This document shows, one piece after another, positions 1 to 6,643 of a stretch of 10,543 bases of DNA. Every line of letters begins with the position of its first letter. Within the stretch, counting starts at the first letter, position 1. This DNA is from Bacillota bacterium. GTDB lineage: Bacteria; Bacillota; Clostridia; Peptostreptococcales; Acidaminobacteraceae. Where the stretch lies: positions 1 through 10,543 of the forward strand of contig JAUMXJ010000025.1 of assembly GCA_030529205.1 (NCBI GenBank). The letters run 5' to 3'. The position numbers were made by a program, and so were the translations under genes. The notes under the pieces are model-generated. The model saw nothing but the letters and a program-made list of their open reading frames with translations, searched no databases and was not told the DNA's origin.

Positions 1-1
1 A

Positions 2-514
2 CTGACACTAATGAAATTGGAAGAACGACACAAGGCGCTCTTCGAAGACATGATGAAAGATTGGAGAGACAGCGGAACCAAGATTTATCCCGGCGCGATC
101 AGAAAAGAATACGAACACTTTTCGGATTTGATAGATTGTTTATATAACGGGGAACCCGAGCCGGGAAAAGTTCCGAGCGACACCTATGTCTGTATGGACG
201 ATGAGCGCGGCATCCTCGTGGGAGCGGTGAGCATACGCCGCTATCTCAATGCGCCGCTGCTGTTCTCCGGCGGACACATCGGGGACGGCGTCCGTCCATC
301 CGAGCGAAATAAAGGCATAGCCACCCGCATGATCGGCATGGCGCTCGAAAAATGTCGGGAACGCGGCATAGACCGCGTCCTGATTACATGTGAAAAAGAG
401 AACATCGCCTCCGCCAGGACGATTATAAAAAACGGCGGCGTGCTTGAAAATGAAGTCACGGAAGAAGACGGAACCGTTATTCAGCGGTATTGGATTGAAA
501 ATCCATGCGGATAA
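2..514 (+). CDS. GNAT family N-acetyltransferase, 5' end cut by the window
   Basis: This is a GCN5-related acetyltransferase, which moves an acetyl group from acetyl-CoA to an amine; the substrate is unknown. Counting from the first ATG (base 11), the acetyl-CoA pyrophosphate-binding loop is R99-N-K-G-I-A104, preceded by GGHIGDGVRPSER (residues 87-99). The late part, ITCEKEN then IIKNGGV and a final QRYWIE, is typical of a common Firmicutes subfamily. No Shine-Dalgarno is visible before base 11, and the frame is open to the edge. The three preceding codons read L-T-L, which continues the first beta strand expected in this family, so the true start probably lies a few codons to the left. The stop is a TAA at 512-514. 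The last 38 bp overlap the end of the convergent methyltransferase gene. Family assignment is firm, the substrate is not. Confidence 0.85.
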   Translation: MTLMKLEERHKALFEDMMKDWRDSGTKIYPGAIRKEYEHFSDLIDCLYNGEPEPGKVPSDTYVCMDDERGILVGAVSIRRYLNAPLLFSGGHIGDGVRPSERNKGIATRMIGMALEKCRERGIDRVLITCEKENIASARTIIKNGGVLENEVTEEDGTVIQRYWIENPCG

Positions 515-1334
515 TCGCCATCTTCATACATCGATCCCCGATACGCGCGAGCAATCTGTGTGAGCGCTTGATTCCGGGAGATCGCATATTGTGGTATCCC
601 AGCATATAGCCCCTGCTTTTGACTTCAATACGATCGGACCAATTGAGCTGTTTTCTGTACCGATTCACGCTGAAAAACCCGTCCACACCTTCGATTCCCA
701 TGTTTTTCAGCGTCTTCGAGAGCATGAGCTTCAGACCGAACTTTCCGACCGCGTCAAAAACCAGCCTTCCTCCGGGGAAACGTTCCGCCATCCTGCAAAC
801 CATTGTTTTCACATCTTCGGTTTTAAAATAATAGAATACCCCCGCCGCAAAAAAGATGACCCCCTTGCTTCCGTCGATTTCATCCATCCACGCATGGTCC
901 TTGAGATCGCAGACCACGTTCTTTTCCCGGTCACCGGGAGGAAGCAGTCGGTTTCGGAGTTCTATGGCATCCGGCAAATCAATATTGATGATGCGGCAAC
1001 GCCCGTTGTCGCACGCCCTTCCCGTCTGATCCAGACCGCATCCCAAATTCACAACGGTCGCCTCCGGATACAGCTGCAGATATTCGCGAATTTCCCACAT
1101 CATATCAAGTTGTCGCATCGCGACTTCCAGAGATCCGAACTCAAACGCAAATGTGTCTTTTTTCGCTTCCTGCTCCGAAAAATCATAGTCCAGCTTTTCA
1201 CACAGGATTTTCGCCGATCGGTCATCAAAGAGCGCGGGATATTTCTCCGCACACATCTTTCTTCCGTAGAGCGGTACAATCAGTGTTTCCTGCACCGTCC
1301 CTTTTTCAATGTGATACTTTCGTTCCGTCTTCAT
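477..1334 (-). CDS. Class I SAM-dependent methyltransferase, LCM/TcmP-like
   Basis: This is a predicted cytoplasmic methyltransferase of the leucine carboxyl methyltransferase (LCM, PPM1/TcmP) fold, 285 residues. In this numbering the SAM-binding motif I is V-V-N-L-G-C-G-L-D (94-102). The acidic residue that holds the ribose follows in NIDLPD (near 117-122), with post-I segments CDLKDH and IFFAAGVFYYF. The family usually methylates carboxyl or hydroxyl groups of small molecules; the substrate cannot be told here. I chose the ATG at 1334 because GAGGTG (1343-1348) lies 8 nt upstream of it. The open frame continues 12 codons further to an ATG at 1370, but that codon lies at or upstream of the expected transcription start of the TATAAT promoter. 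The gene is divergent from iadA and convergent with the GNAT gene. Its C-terminus (MKMAIIRMDF) is family-like, so the 3' overlap looks real. Confidence 0.82.
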   Translation of the reverse strand: MKTERKYHIEKGTVQETLIVPLYGRKMCAEKYPALFDDRSAKILCEKLDYDFSEQEAKKDTFAFEFGSLEVAMRQLDMMWEIREYLQLYPEATVVNLGCGLDQTGRACDNGRCRIINIDLPDAIELRNRLLPPGDREKNVVCDLKDHAWMDEIDGSKGVIFFAAGVFYYFKTEDVKTMVCRMAERFPGGRLVFDAVGKFGLKLMLSKTLKNMGIEGVDGFFSVNRYRKQLNWSDRIEVKSRGYMLGYHNMRSPGIKRSHRLLARIGDRCMKMAIIRMDFQSNTAE

Positions 1335-1371
1335 AGCCACATCACCTCGTCTAAATCGTTGTTTTCGCATT

Positions 1372-1401
1372 ATTATACATCCGGGAAAAGAGAAGCGACA
1401 A
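1372..1401 (-). promoter_or_regulatory. Predicted sigma-70 promoter of the methyltransferase gene
   Basis: On the minus strand, a perfect TATAAT (1377 down to 1372) is preceded by TTGTCG (1401 down to 1396) with an 18-bp spacer. The -35 matches 4 of 6 consensus bases. Transcription would begin near 1365, giving a leader of about 30 nt to the ATG at 1334 and leaving the alternative ATG at 1370 outside the transcript. Confidence 0.55.
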
Positions 1402-1431
1402 TCCGATCGGTTCGGAGAATAAAATCAATCC

Positions 1432-1458
1432 TTCAATCATATTAAAAAAGATTATAAT
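1432..1458 (+). promoter_or_regulatory. Possible promoter of iadA-maf
   Basis: A perfect TATAAT lies at 1453-1458 in an AT-rich stretch upstream of iadA. The best -35-like hexamer is TTCAAT at 1432-1437, with a short 15-bp spacer, so the -35 is weak or misassigned. The expected start near 1465 gives a leader of about 37 nt carrying GGAGG at 1493-1497. This promoter and that of the divergent methyltransferase lie about 50 bp apart, back to back. Confidence 0.4.
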
Positions 1459-1501
1459 AATAGCAAAAAGAAAATGTTATCACGGAAACAATGGAGGCGC
1501 T

Positions 1502-2656
1502 ATGCTGTTACTGAAAAATGCTAAATTATACGGTAAGACCGCAGTCGATATCCTGATCGCCGGCAATCAGGTGGAAGCGATCGGGAACCTTCACACGGAA
1601 ACATTCCGGGCGGACGATTCCGCCGACAGCACCCGACCCGATTTTTTGGAAGTGCGCGAATTGGACGGCGCAACGGTCATCCCGGCGCTGATCGACCAGC
1701 ATGTCCACGTGACGGGAGGCGGGGGCGAAGGCGGTATGACGACCAGATGTCCCGAACTGCAGGTATCCGACATTATAGAAGCAGGTGTCGGAACACTTGT
1801 CGGTCTCCTCGGAACGGATGCCCTCACACGCAGCGTGGAAAATCTGCTGGCAAAAACCATCGCACTGAAGGAATACGGATTTTACGCACACTGTCTCACC
1901 GGGGCATACGAGATTCCCTCTCCCACCATAACGGGCAGCGTCATGAAAGACATCGCCTTTTTGTCCGAATGTATCGGTCTGAAGGTTGCAATCAGCGACC
2001 ACAGATGCTCTCATCCCACCTATGAAGACCTCGTCAAACTCGCGGGAGAAGTTCGTCTCGGCGGACTCATCGGCAAGAAGGCCGGGGTTATGCATCTTCA
2101 TGTCGGATCCGGAAAACAGGGGATCTCGCAGATTTTTGAAATCATCGAGAGGGAGAACATCCCTTCCGCACTCTTTCGCCCGACCCATATGAACAATCGC
2201 CACGATGAGGCGATGAAGTTGGCGAAACTCGGCTCCTATCCGGACTTTACAACCGGAACGGATCACCGAAAAACCGCACAAACCGTGATTCGCGCGATGG
2301 AGGAGGCACCGGAGGGACATATTACCATGAGCTCGGATTCCAACGGCAGTATGCCGAAATGGAACGAAAAGCGGGAAATGGTCGGCATCGGCATCGGAAA
2401 GATGAGCACGCTCTACGGAACGGTAAAATCCATGGTCGAGGACTTCGGAATGGATTTGGAAAAAGCACTCGCCCCTTGCACGGTCAATGTCGCAAAATCT
2501 CTCGGCATGTATCCGTATGTCGGAACGCTGGAAGCCGGTTCCAGAGCGGATATTCTGGTATTGGATGACAATCTGGACATCCGCGACTTCATCCTCGCGG
2601 GCAGGGACGTGATGAAAAACAAAGAGCGTCTGCTCAAAATCAATTTTGTCGATTGA
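1502..2656 (+). CDS. iadA: Isoaspartyl dipeptidase (beta-aspartyl peptidase)
   Basis: IadA is a binuclear zinc enzyme of the amidohydrolase superfamily that cleaves isoaspartyl (beta-Asp-Xaa) dipeptides. These arise from spontaneous Asn/Asp damage during protein turnover. At 384 residues it is close to the E. coli enzyme (about 390). Visible active-site residues in order: H67 and H69 in the QHVHVTGGGGEGG block, with E76 in the glycine-rich loop; Y136; K161, the expected carboxylated bridging lysine, in GLKVAISDHR with R168; H200 in MHLHVG; H229 in PTHMNNR; and the catalytic-base aspartate D279 in SSDSNGS. The C-terminal EAGSRADILVLD is the usual beta-sandwich closure of amidohydrolases. GGAGG (1493-1497) supports the ATG start. 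maf follows after 19 bp, so the two are probably co-transcribed. The family call is very secure. Confidence 0.95.
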   Translation: MLLLKNAKLYGKTAVDILIAGNQVEAIGNLHTETFRADDSADSTRPDFLEVRELDGATVIPALIDQHVHVTGGGGEGGMTTRCPELQVSDIIEAGVGTLVGLLGTDALTRSVENLLAKTIALKEYGFYAHCLTGAYEIPSPTITGSVMKDIAFLSECIGLKVAISDHRCSHPTYEDLVKLAGEVRLGGLIGKKAGVMHLHVGSGKQGISQIFEIIERENIPSALFRPTHMNNRHDEAMKLAKLGSYPDFTTGTDHRKTAQTVIRAMEEAPEGHITMSSDSNGSMPKWNEKREMVGIGIGKMSTLYGTVKSMVEDFGMDLEKALAPCTVNVAKSLGMYPYVGTLEAGSRADILVLDDNLDIRDFILAGRDVMKNKERLLKINFVD

Positions 2657-2675
2657 CGAAACAAAAGGAATACAA

Positions 2676-3281
2676 ATGAAACTATACTTGGCAAGTGCTT
2701 CTCCCAGAAGAGCGGAACTGATGAAAATACTTCCTTACCCATTTGAAATCCACATACCGGATTTTGATGAACGCGCATACGAGCGGGATGTGCGTTCCGG
2801 CACTTCCCCCGACGAGATTGACCCGAGCAGACTGACACTCGAAATCGCAAAAGGGAAAGCCGCTCAGGCATTTCTTGAACTGAAGGAGATGCGGGGGGGA
2901 GAAGATTTTTTGGTGCTCTCCGCGGATACCGTCGTCGTGCTGGACGGCATGATTCTCGGAAAAGGAGAAAACCGGGAGAAATCTCTCCGCATGTTGAGAA
3001 AGCTCAACGGGAAGACACATGAAGTCATAACCGCCGTCTGTTTGGTCGGAAAGGACATATGCGAGTGCTTTGCGGATACGAGTGCGGTATCCTTCGGAAT
3101 GACGGAAGAAACATGGTTGGAACGCTATGTCGACAGTGAAAGACCGTTTGACAAGGCGGGTGCTTATGGGATTCAGGACGGAGGAGCTTTATTTGTCGAA
3201 AAAATCGAGGGCTCCTATCACAATATTATGGGACTGCCTGTTCGTACGGTTTTTCAAATGCTCCGAAAATACATGGAATAA
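2676..3281 (+). CDS. maf: Maf-family nucleoside triphosphate pyrophosphatase
   Basis: Maf proteins hydrolyse nucleoside triphosphates to monophosphate plus pyrophosphate. They act as house-cleaning enzymes on dTTP, UTP and modified nucleotides, and overexpression blocks septation. The 201-residue product is normal in length. The N-terminal signature is SASPRRAEL (7-15), the metal/catalytic segment SADTVV (82-87), and the C-terminal DKAGAYGIQ (159-167) is followed by EGSYHNIMGLPV. The ADTVV form points to the YhdE-like (dTTP/UTP) rather than the YceF-like subgroup; this is inference from family knowledge. A TTG at 2646 would add ten residues and overlap iadA, but AAAGGAA at 2664-2670, 5 nt before the ATG at 2676, and the canonical MKLYLASASPRR opening decide for the later start. 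It is the second gene after iadA and is followed by a strong terminator. Confidence 0.93.
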   Translation: MKLYLASASPRRAELMKILPYPFEIHIPDFDERAYERDVRSGTSPDEIDPSRLTLEIAKGKAAQAFLELKEMRGGEDFLVLSADTVVVLDGMILGKGENREKSLRMLRKLNGKTHEVITAVCLVGKDICECFADTSAVSFGMTEETWLERYVDSERPFDKAGAYGIQDGGALFVEKIEGSYHNIMGLPVRTVFQMLRKYME

Positions 3282-3285
3282 ATGC

Positions 3286-3319
3286 AAAAAGGTGCTGCGC
3301 CCGCAACACCTTTATTTTT
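3286..3319. terminator. Bidirectional rho-independent terminator
   Basis: A hairpin with arms AAAGGTG-C-TGC and GCA-A-CACCTTT (one C-A mismatch, 4-nt loop) lies just after maf. On the plus strand it runs into TTTATTTTT, and on the minus strand into TTTTT (complement of 3286-3290). It therefore suits both maf and the convergent membrane-protein gene ending at 3358. Confidence 0.8.
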
Positions 3320-3357
3320 ATCAATGCCTTGTTTTACCAATGCTTCGTGACAGCCGA

Positions 3358-4302
3358 CTACATGCGGCTGATTTTGTATTTATTCTTATTGTCGAAGTAC
3401 AGACCGAAGATGACGAAGAGTCCGATCAGCATGGAAACTCCGCCCCACAAAGCGACATCCGCGATGAATTTGCCTTTAAGCTCCGGCTCCGACATCAAAA
3501 ATTCCACTGTCCCTTTGAAGACGGTGAAAATATCCAGATCGGGCTCATACGTCTTAAATGCCTTATAGATGTTCCATGTCCAGATGGAATGAATCCCGAA
3601 AAAGACACCGAGGGTTCCGACAAAGAATGAGAAGAACGCTCCGAACAATCCGATTTTTCCGGCAAATTTCCTGTATCCGAAATATGCCAAACCGTAGCCG
3701 ATTACACTGGAAATCCAAGCCCAATATCCGAGCATCCCGATGAGAAGGTAGACGATACCGCCGATCAATGCTCCGATTGTCGCACCGATCAGACCCAGGA
3801 AGACTCTCTCTTTTTTATTGGCTTCCTGCAGCTGTTTTTCCCGCATCGCTTCTTCAAAACTTCTTACTTCCGCATCGGTGAGGTAAAGATATCTGTCGTT
3901 GGTGTTGATGACACTGAGCGTGCCGTCATTCTCGCCGGATAAGAAACTTCCGCTGGTATATCCGCTGCGATTGAGATATCCCGTAACCTCCTGATAAAAA
4001 CGGTCCACTTGTTCTTCAAGTTTCGCTGCGGTCAGCGGAACCGCCAATTCCGCAAAGATGACGCGGTCGTTCGCTCCCACTTTCTTGATGATGCCTTCCT
4101 TCAAACTCTGAAGCAGCGTCTGCAACTCGGGATCACTCTCCATGTCTTCACGCACGGCGCTCATTCTGATCTGTACCGTGCCGGCGCCGACATCAAAATG
4201 AAAGATGGTATAGCAGCCGTTGATTTGGCCCGCAAACACATCCTTGCTAACCTCGGTGAGACCGTATTTCTCAACCATAAACTCGACTTTTTTTGTTGCC
4301 AT
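3358..4302 (-). CDS. Four-helix membrane protein of unknown function
   Basis: I do not recognise a named family. The 314-residue product has a soluble, mixed-charge N-terminal half (about 1-165) that ends in a short, charged, probably helical stretch (roughly 144-166). Four membrane helices follow, near 168-190, 192-211, 217-240 and 281-303. There is no signal peptide, so the N-terminal half is probably cytoplasmic. Helix 1 is glycine-rich (GLIGATIGALIGG), and this with the following LGYWAWISSVIGYGLAYFGY resembles the membrane part of several uncharacterised Firmicutes proteins. The 241-280 loop is charged and contains FLMSEPELKGKF. GGAGG lies 4 nt before the ATG. The gene is the last before the shared terminator and lies 91 bp downstream of aroE, so it may be read from the moxR operon, from its own promoter, or from both. 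Reality of the gene is secure, function open. Confidence 0.8.
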   Translation of the reverse strand: MATKKVEFMVEKYGLTEVSKDVFAGQINGCYTIFHFDVGAGTVQIRMSAVREDMESDPELQTLLQSLKEGIIKKVGANDRVIFAELAVPLTAAKLEEQVDRFYQEVTGYLNRSGYTSGSFLSGENDGTLSVINTNDRYLYLTDAEVRSFEEAMREKQLQEANKKERVFLGLIGATIGALIGGIVYLLIGMLGYWAWISSVIGYGLAYFGYRKFAGKIGLFGAFFSFFVGTLGVFFGIHSIWTWNIYKAFKTYEPDLDIFTVFKGTVEFLMSEPELKGKFIADVALWGGVSMLIGLFVIFGLYFDNKNKYKISRM

Positions 4303-4326
4303 AATTCCTCCATTGTTTCTTTATGA

Positions 4327-4378
4327 GTGACATATGACCATATAAACAGCGACAATAACTGCGACATAGGTGACTATA
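4327..4378. repeat. Cluster of short YGAC direct repeats upstream of the membrane protein gene
   Basis: Five similar elements with the pattern (G/A)(T/C)GAC followed by an A/T-rich ending lie in the 91-bp gap between aroE and the next gene. They start at 4327 (GTGACATAT), 4334 (ATGACCATAT), 4349 (GCGACAATA), 4361 (GCGACATAG) and 4370 (GTGACTATA). Their spacing is irregular (7, 15, 12, 9), so this is not a simple tandem repeat. They could be a multi-site operator or chance in AT-rich DNA. No convincing promoter for the downstream gene is visible among them. Confidence 0.4.
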
Positions 4379-4393
4379 AAAAAACGTTAAATT

Positions 4394-5347
4394 TTAGTTT
4401 TTGTTTCCGTTTTCAGTTCTGTTTCTCGTTTCGTTCTTGTTTTTTCCTCTAATATTATATCTGAGCATGTCAAGAGTTTCATCCGTCATTCGATCTTTCT
4501 CGATTCCGTAATCCCCGATGCTGACCCCGTTCCAGATCATCTGTGCCGTCAGTGCCTGCGCGACCAGCATTTCCAACCCGGACTTGGCGACGAGTCCGGA
4601 TTCCCGCGCCAGGGATATCAGCTCCGTCTCTTCCGGATTGTAGGTCAGATCCGCAACAAATCCGAATTTTTGCAGCGAAGCCCTGTCGATTCCGATACCG
4701 CTCAGTCGGTCCGGATATCCCGCCGTTCCGATCGGCGTGCAGTTGACCAACAAACGGACGGCGCTCTTTCCGGCGGACAATGTCCGGAGGGCTGAAACGC
4801 TTTCCCTTCCCACAACCTGTGTCGGAATCCCCAGGTAATGCATCAGAATCCGAACCATGCGCGAAGTGGATCCGGTACCGAGCACACAAACCTCCTCCGC
4901 TTCTTTGATCATCGCGGAAAAAGAATAACAAAAGCCGAAGATATCGGTATTATGCATCACGGCGTATCTTCCCGAGATGGAGACGGTGTTCACCGCATGT
5001 GAGACAATCTCCCGATAACAAGCCCTCGCCTTCTCTCCATCCGTCAGAAGACCGCAAAAGAGGGACGTCGCTTCGATAGCGGTGTCCCGTTCGCCCGAGG
5101 CGCCGCTTTCGGAAAAGGCGTCCTTCCGCTCATAGCCGGAGGAACACAGACATTCCTCCACTAGAGATCGATTTTTGTAGGGATTGGTAATATTGAATCC
5201 GCCGTATCCCTGAGGAAAGCTTAAATCCGGCATTTCCAAAAGATGATAGCTCCCCTCTTGAAAAGCGGGTGCTCGTTTCATCAGGAATTCATGAATCGTT
5301 TGGGAATAGCTGTAGCCCAATCTCTTGCCGATCAGTCCGTACTTCAC
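4394..5347 (-). CDS. aroE: Shikimate dehydrogenase with an internal insertion
   Basis: AroE reduces 3-dehydroshikimate to shikimate with NADPH in the chorismate pathway. Shikimate-binding residues are visible: S13 and S15 (GYSYSQ), T54 and the catalytic K58 in NITNPYK, N120 in AVNT, the catalytic D135 in HNTD, and Q264 in LVAQA. The nucleotide-binding loop is GTGSTSR (157-163). NCTPIGTAGYP (202-212) and DLTYNPEET (233-241) are also family blocks. K58 and N120 are 62 residues apart against about 21 in E. coli, so roughly 40 residues (about 66-112, no family match I can see) are inserted. This explains the 317-residue length against the usual 270-290, together with an Asn-rich tail at 302-317. 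The start is GTG, with GGAGGAG 9 nt upstream, inside the end of the preceding gene whose stop is only 3 nt away, so translation is probably coupled. NADP preference is not certain. Confidence 0.88.
   Translation of the reverse strand: MKYGLIGKRLGYSYSQTIHEFLMKRAPAFQEGSYHLLEMPDLSFPQGYGGFNITNPYKNRSLVEECLCSSGYERKDAFSESGASGERDTAIEATSLFCGLLTDGEKARACYREIVSHAVNTVSISGRYAVMHNTDIFGFCYSFSAMIKEAEEVCVLGTGSTSRMVRILMHYLGIPTQVVGRESVSALRTLSAGKSAVRLLVNCTPIGTAGYPDRLSGIGIDRASLQKFGFVADLTYNPEETELISLARESGLVAKSGLEMLVAQALTAQMIWNGVSIGDYGIEKDRMTDETLDMLRYNIRGKNKNETRNRTENGNKN
4397..4444 (-). repeat. Degenerate hexanucleotide repeat encoding the AroE tail
   Basis: Read on the minus strand, the last 16 codons before the aroE stop break into eight hexamers. 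Six of them end in AAC (for example AAAAAC, AAGAAC, AGAAAC, GAAAAC). They encode dipeptides KN, KN, ET, RN, RT, EN, GN, KN. This resembles a decayed microsatellite lying beyond the conserved enzyme fold. Confidence 0.55.
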
Positions 5348-5350
5348 GTT

Positions 5351-6643
5351 CTATTTCTCCTCCACGCGCTTCGCTTGGCGCTCCGCATCACGTGCCGCTT
5401 CCTCCGCGACCGGATAATTGTCGATGTATCTCGCTTTCCTGTATGTATCGGTCAATTTCTCGGCGGACTGCACCTTGGCATCACCGTGATTACCCATGGT
5501 GTACTGCTTCAGATTGGTCGATGTGTCGGCGGGATGTTCGAGCACTTTCATAAATCTGCGATAACTTGCCCGCACTCTTTCCGTCGGGGTCTTCGCGGCA
5601 AAAACGGATTTTTTCTTCTTCCGCTTTTTTCTCTCCTCATCCGCGAGGGCCACCCTCTCTTCGACAAACAAGTCAAGTCCTTCTTTTTTGAACGATTTCT
5701 TCGTCAACAGATAAATTGAGAGGAGGGTCAGCAAAAGAATCGGAATCAAAAACAGCCAGTAATTCACCGGTTTCAGTTCGATCGGTTTTTCTTCCGCCGT
5801 CGTCATCGGAACATCTCCCGTCATAAAGTATGTGGTGTATGTCATCTCCGCTGTCGTCACCTCAATCGTGGCAACGGTTTCTCCGATTCGATCCGGCGGA
5901 TTGTTGCTCGTGAACGAAAACAGACGCAGAAAAGCGGACAAGAGATCTTCTATCCGCACCATTACCGTTTGAATCGCCTGCTCCACAAGTCCGATTATGC
6001 CGCTCAGATACAAGACGGAGACAAGAGCAAGGACGAGGACGAGCAGCATCAACTCCTTCTTGACGAAACTCTCCGTCCTTCTGTCCAAACGAAGCAAGTG
6101 AAGCAATAGAACGGTTACGGTCAAAATGACGATCAGATAGATTGCATTGGTCGGAAGCACCGCATTCAGATGTTTCGGCGGCATAAGAAGATACACGAGT
6201 GTGACAAAGACCGCCATACCCAAAAAGAGGTATCGTGCAAACCCCGCCATGATGTCGTGTGCATATATACCGACATGTCGGATATTGAGGAGAAAAGAAA
6301 TCAGAATGTAGCTCCCGATCCAATATTTATGCTCCGTCGTCGGGAAATCCGCGGGAAGAAAAATCGGAAGCAGAACCGGCAACAACAGGATGGGAATGAT
6401 GATGCGGTCCAGGGTATTTCGCGTTTTCACAAAGGGAAGGATTCGCGCCGGGAGTCTGCCGTCATAGTATAAATACGTATAGACGAGTGCGGACCCGACA
6501 ATCGCCAAGTACCAGTGAAAACCCGCCTGCGCGCCCGTCAGGCTCTGCGCCAACATCGCGGTTCCGGCAAAGAAACAGGTAAAAATCAGCAGGTAAGTCA
6601 AAAAGTCGATCAGCGTCCGATCGAGGCTCTCCATTTTTCTCAT
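5351..6643 (-). CDS. TgpA-like membrane protein without transglutaminase core, DUF4129-like C-terminus
   Basis: This is the third gene of a MoxR/DUF58 operon, where a TgpA/DUF3488 transglutaminase is usual. The 430-residue product has about seven membrane helices in its N-terminal half (near 11-31, 44-60, 80-97, 109-122, 134-154, 166-184, 197-216). A loop of about 75 residues with a Thr-rich part (217-293) follows, then helix 8 (294-313), a very basic segment (RKKRKKKK near 338-345) and a cytoplasmic tail. The tail, with TPTERVRASYRRFMKVL near 352-368 and EKLTDTYRKARY near 395-406, resembles DUF4129. TgpA proteins carry a Cys-His-Asp transglutaminase domain between the last two helices; here that space is too short and no such triad is seen. 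The ATG overlaps the DUF58 stop (ATGA), with GAGGAG 5 nt upstream. The role is unknown, perhaps envelope maintenance with MoxR; the domain reading is mine and needs a profile search. Confidence 0.75.
   Translation of the reverse strand: MRKMESLDRTLIDFLTYLLIFTCFFAGTAMLAQSLTGAQAGFHWYLAIVGSALVYTYLYYDGRLPARILPFVKTRNTLDRIIIPILLLPVLLPIFLPADFPTTEHKYWIGSYILISFLLNIRHVGIYAHDIMAGFARYLFLGMAVFVTLVYLLMPPKHLNAVLPTNAIYLIVILTVTVLLLHLLRLDRRTESFVKKELMLLVLVLALVSVLYLSGIIGLVEQAIQTVMVRIEDLLSAFLRLFSFTSNNPPDRIGETVATIEVTTAEMTYTTYFMTGDVPMTTAEEKPIELKPVNYWLFLIPILLLTLLSIYLLTKKSFKKEGLDLFVEERVALADEERKKRKKKKSVFAAKTPTERVRASYRRFMKVLEHPADTSTNLKQYTMGNHGDAKVQSAEKLTDTYRKARYIDNYPVAEEAARDAERQAKRVEEK

Noticed and set aside
591..1445. 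284-codon open frame on the plus strand opposite the methyltransferase
   Set aside because: The minus strand carries clear SAM-binding motifs with a ribosome site and promoter. The plus-strand translation has no recognisable motif and crosses the divergent promoter region.
1526..2320. 264-codon open frame antisense to iadA
   Set aside because: It is the mirror of a strongly conserved enzyme gene. Its translation is rich in Cys, Arg and His with no domain pattern.
4380..4402. Possible terminator after aroE (AAAAAC/GTTTTT arms, T-run on the minus strand)
   Set aside because: The stem is almost only A-U pairs, has an 11-nt loop, and its 3' arm is itself the T-run, so it should terminate poorly. 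Read-through to the next gene seems likely.
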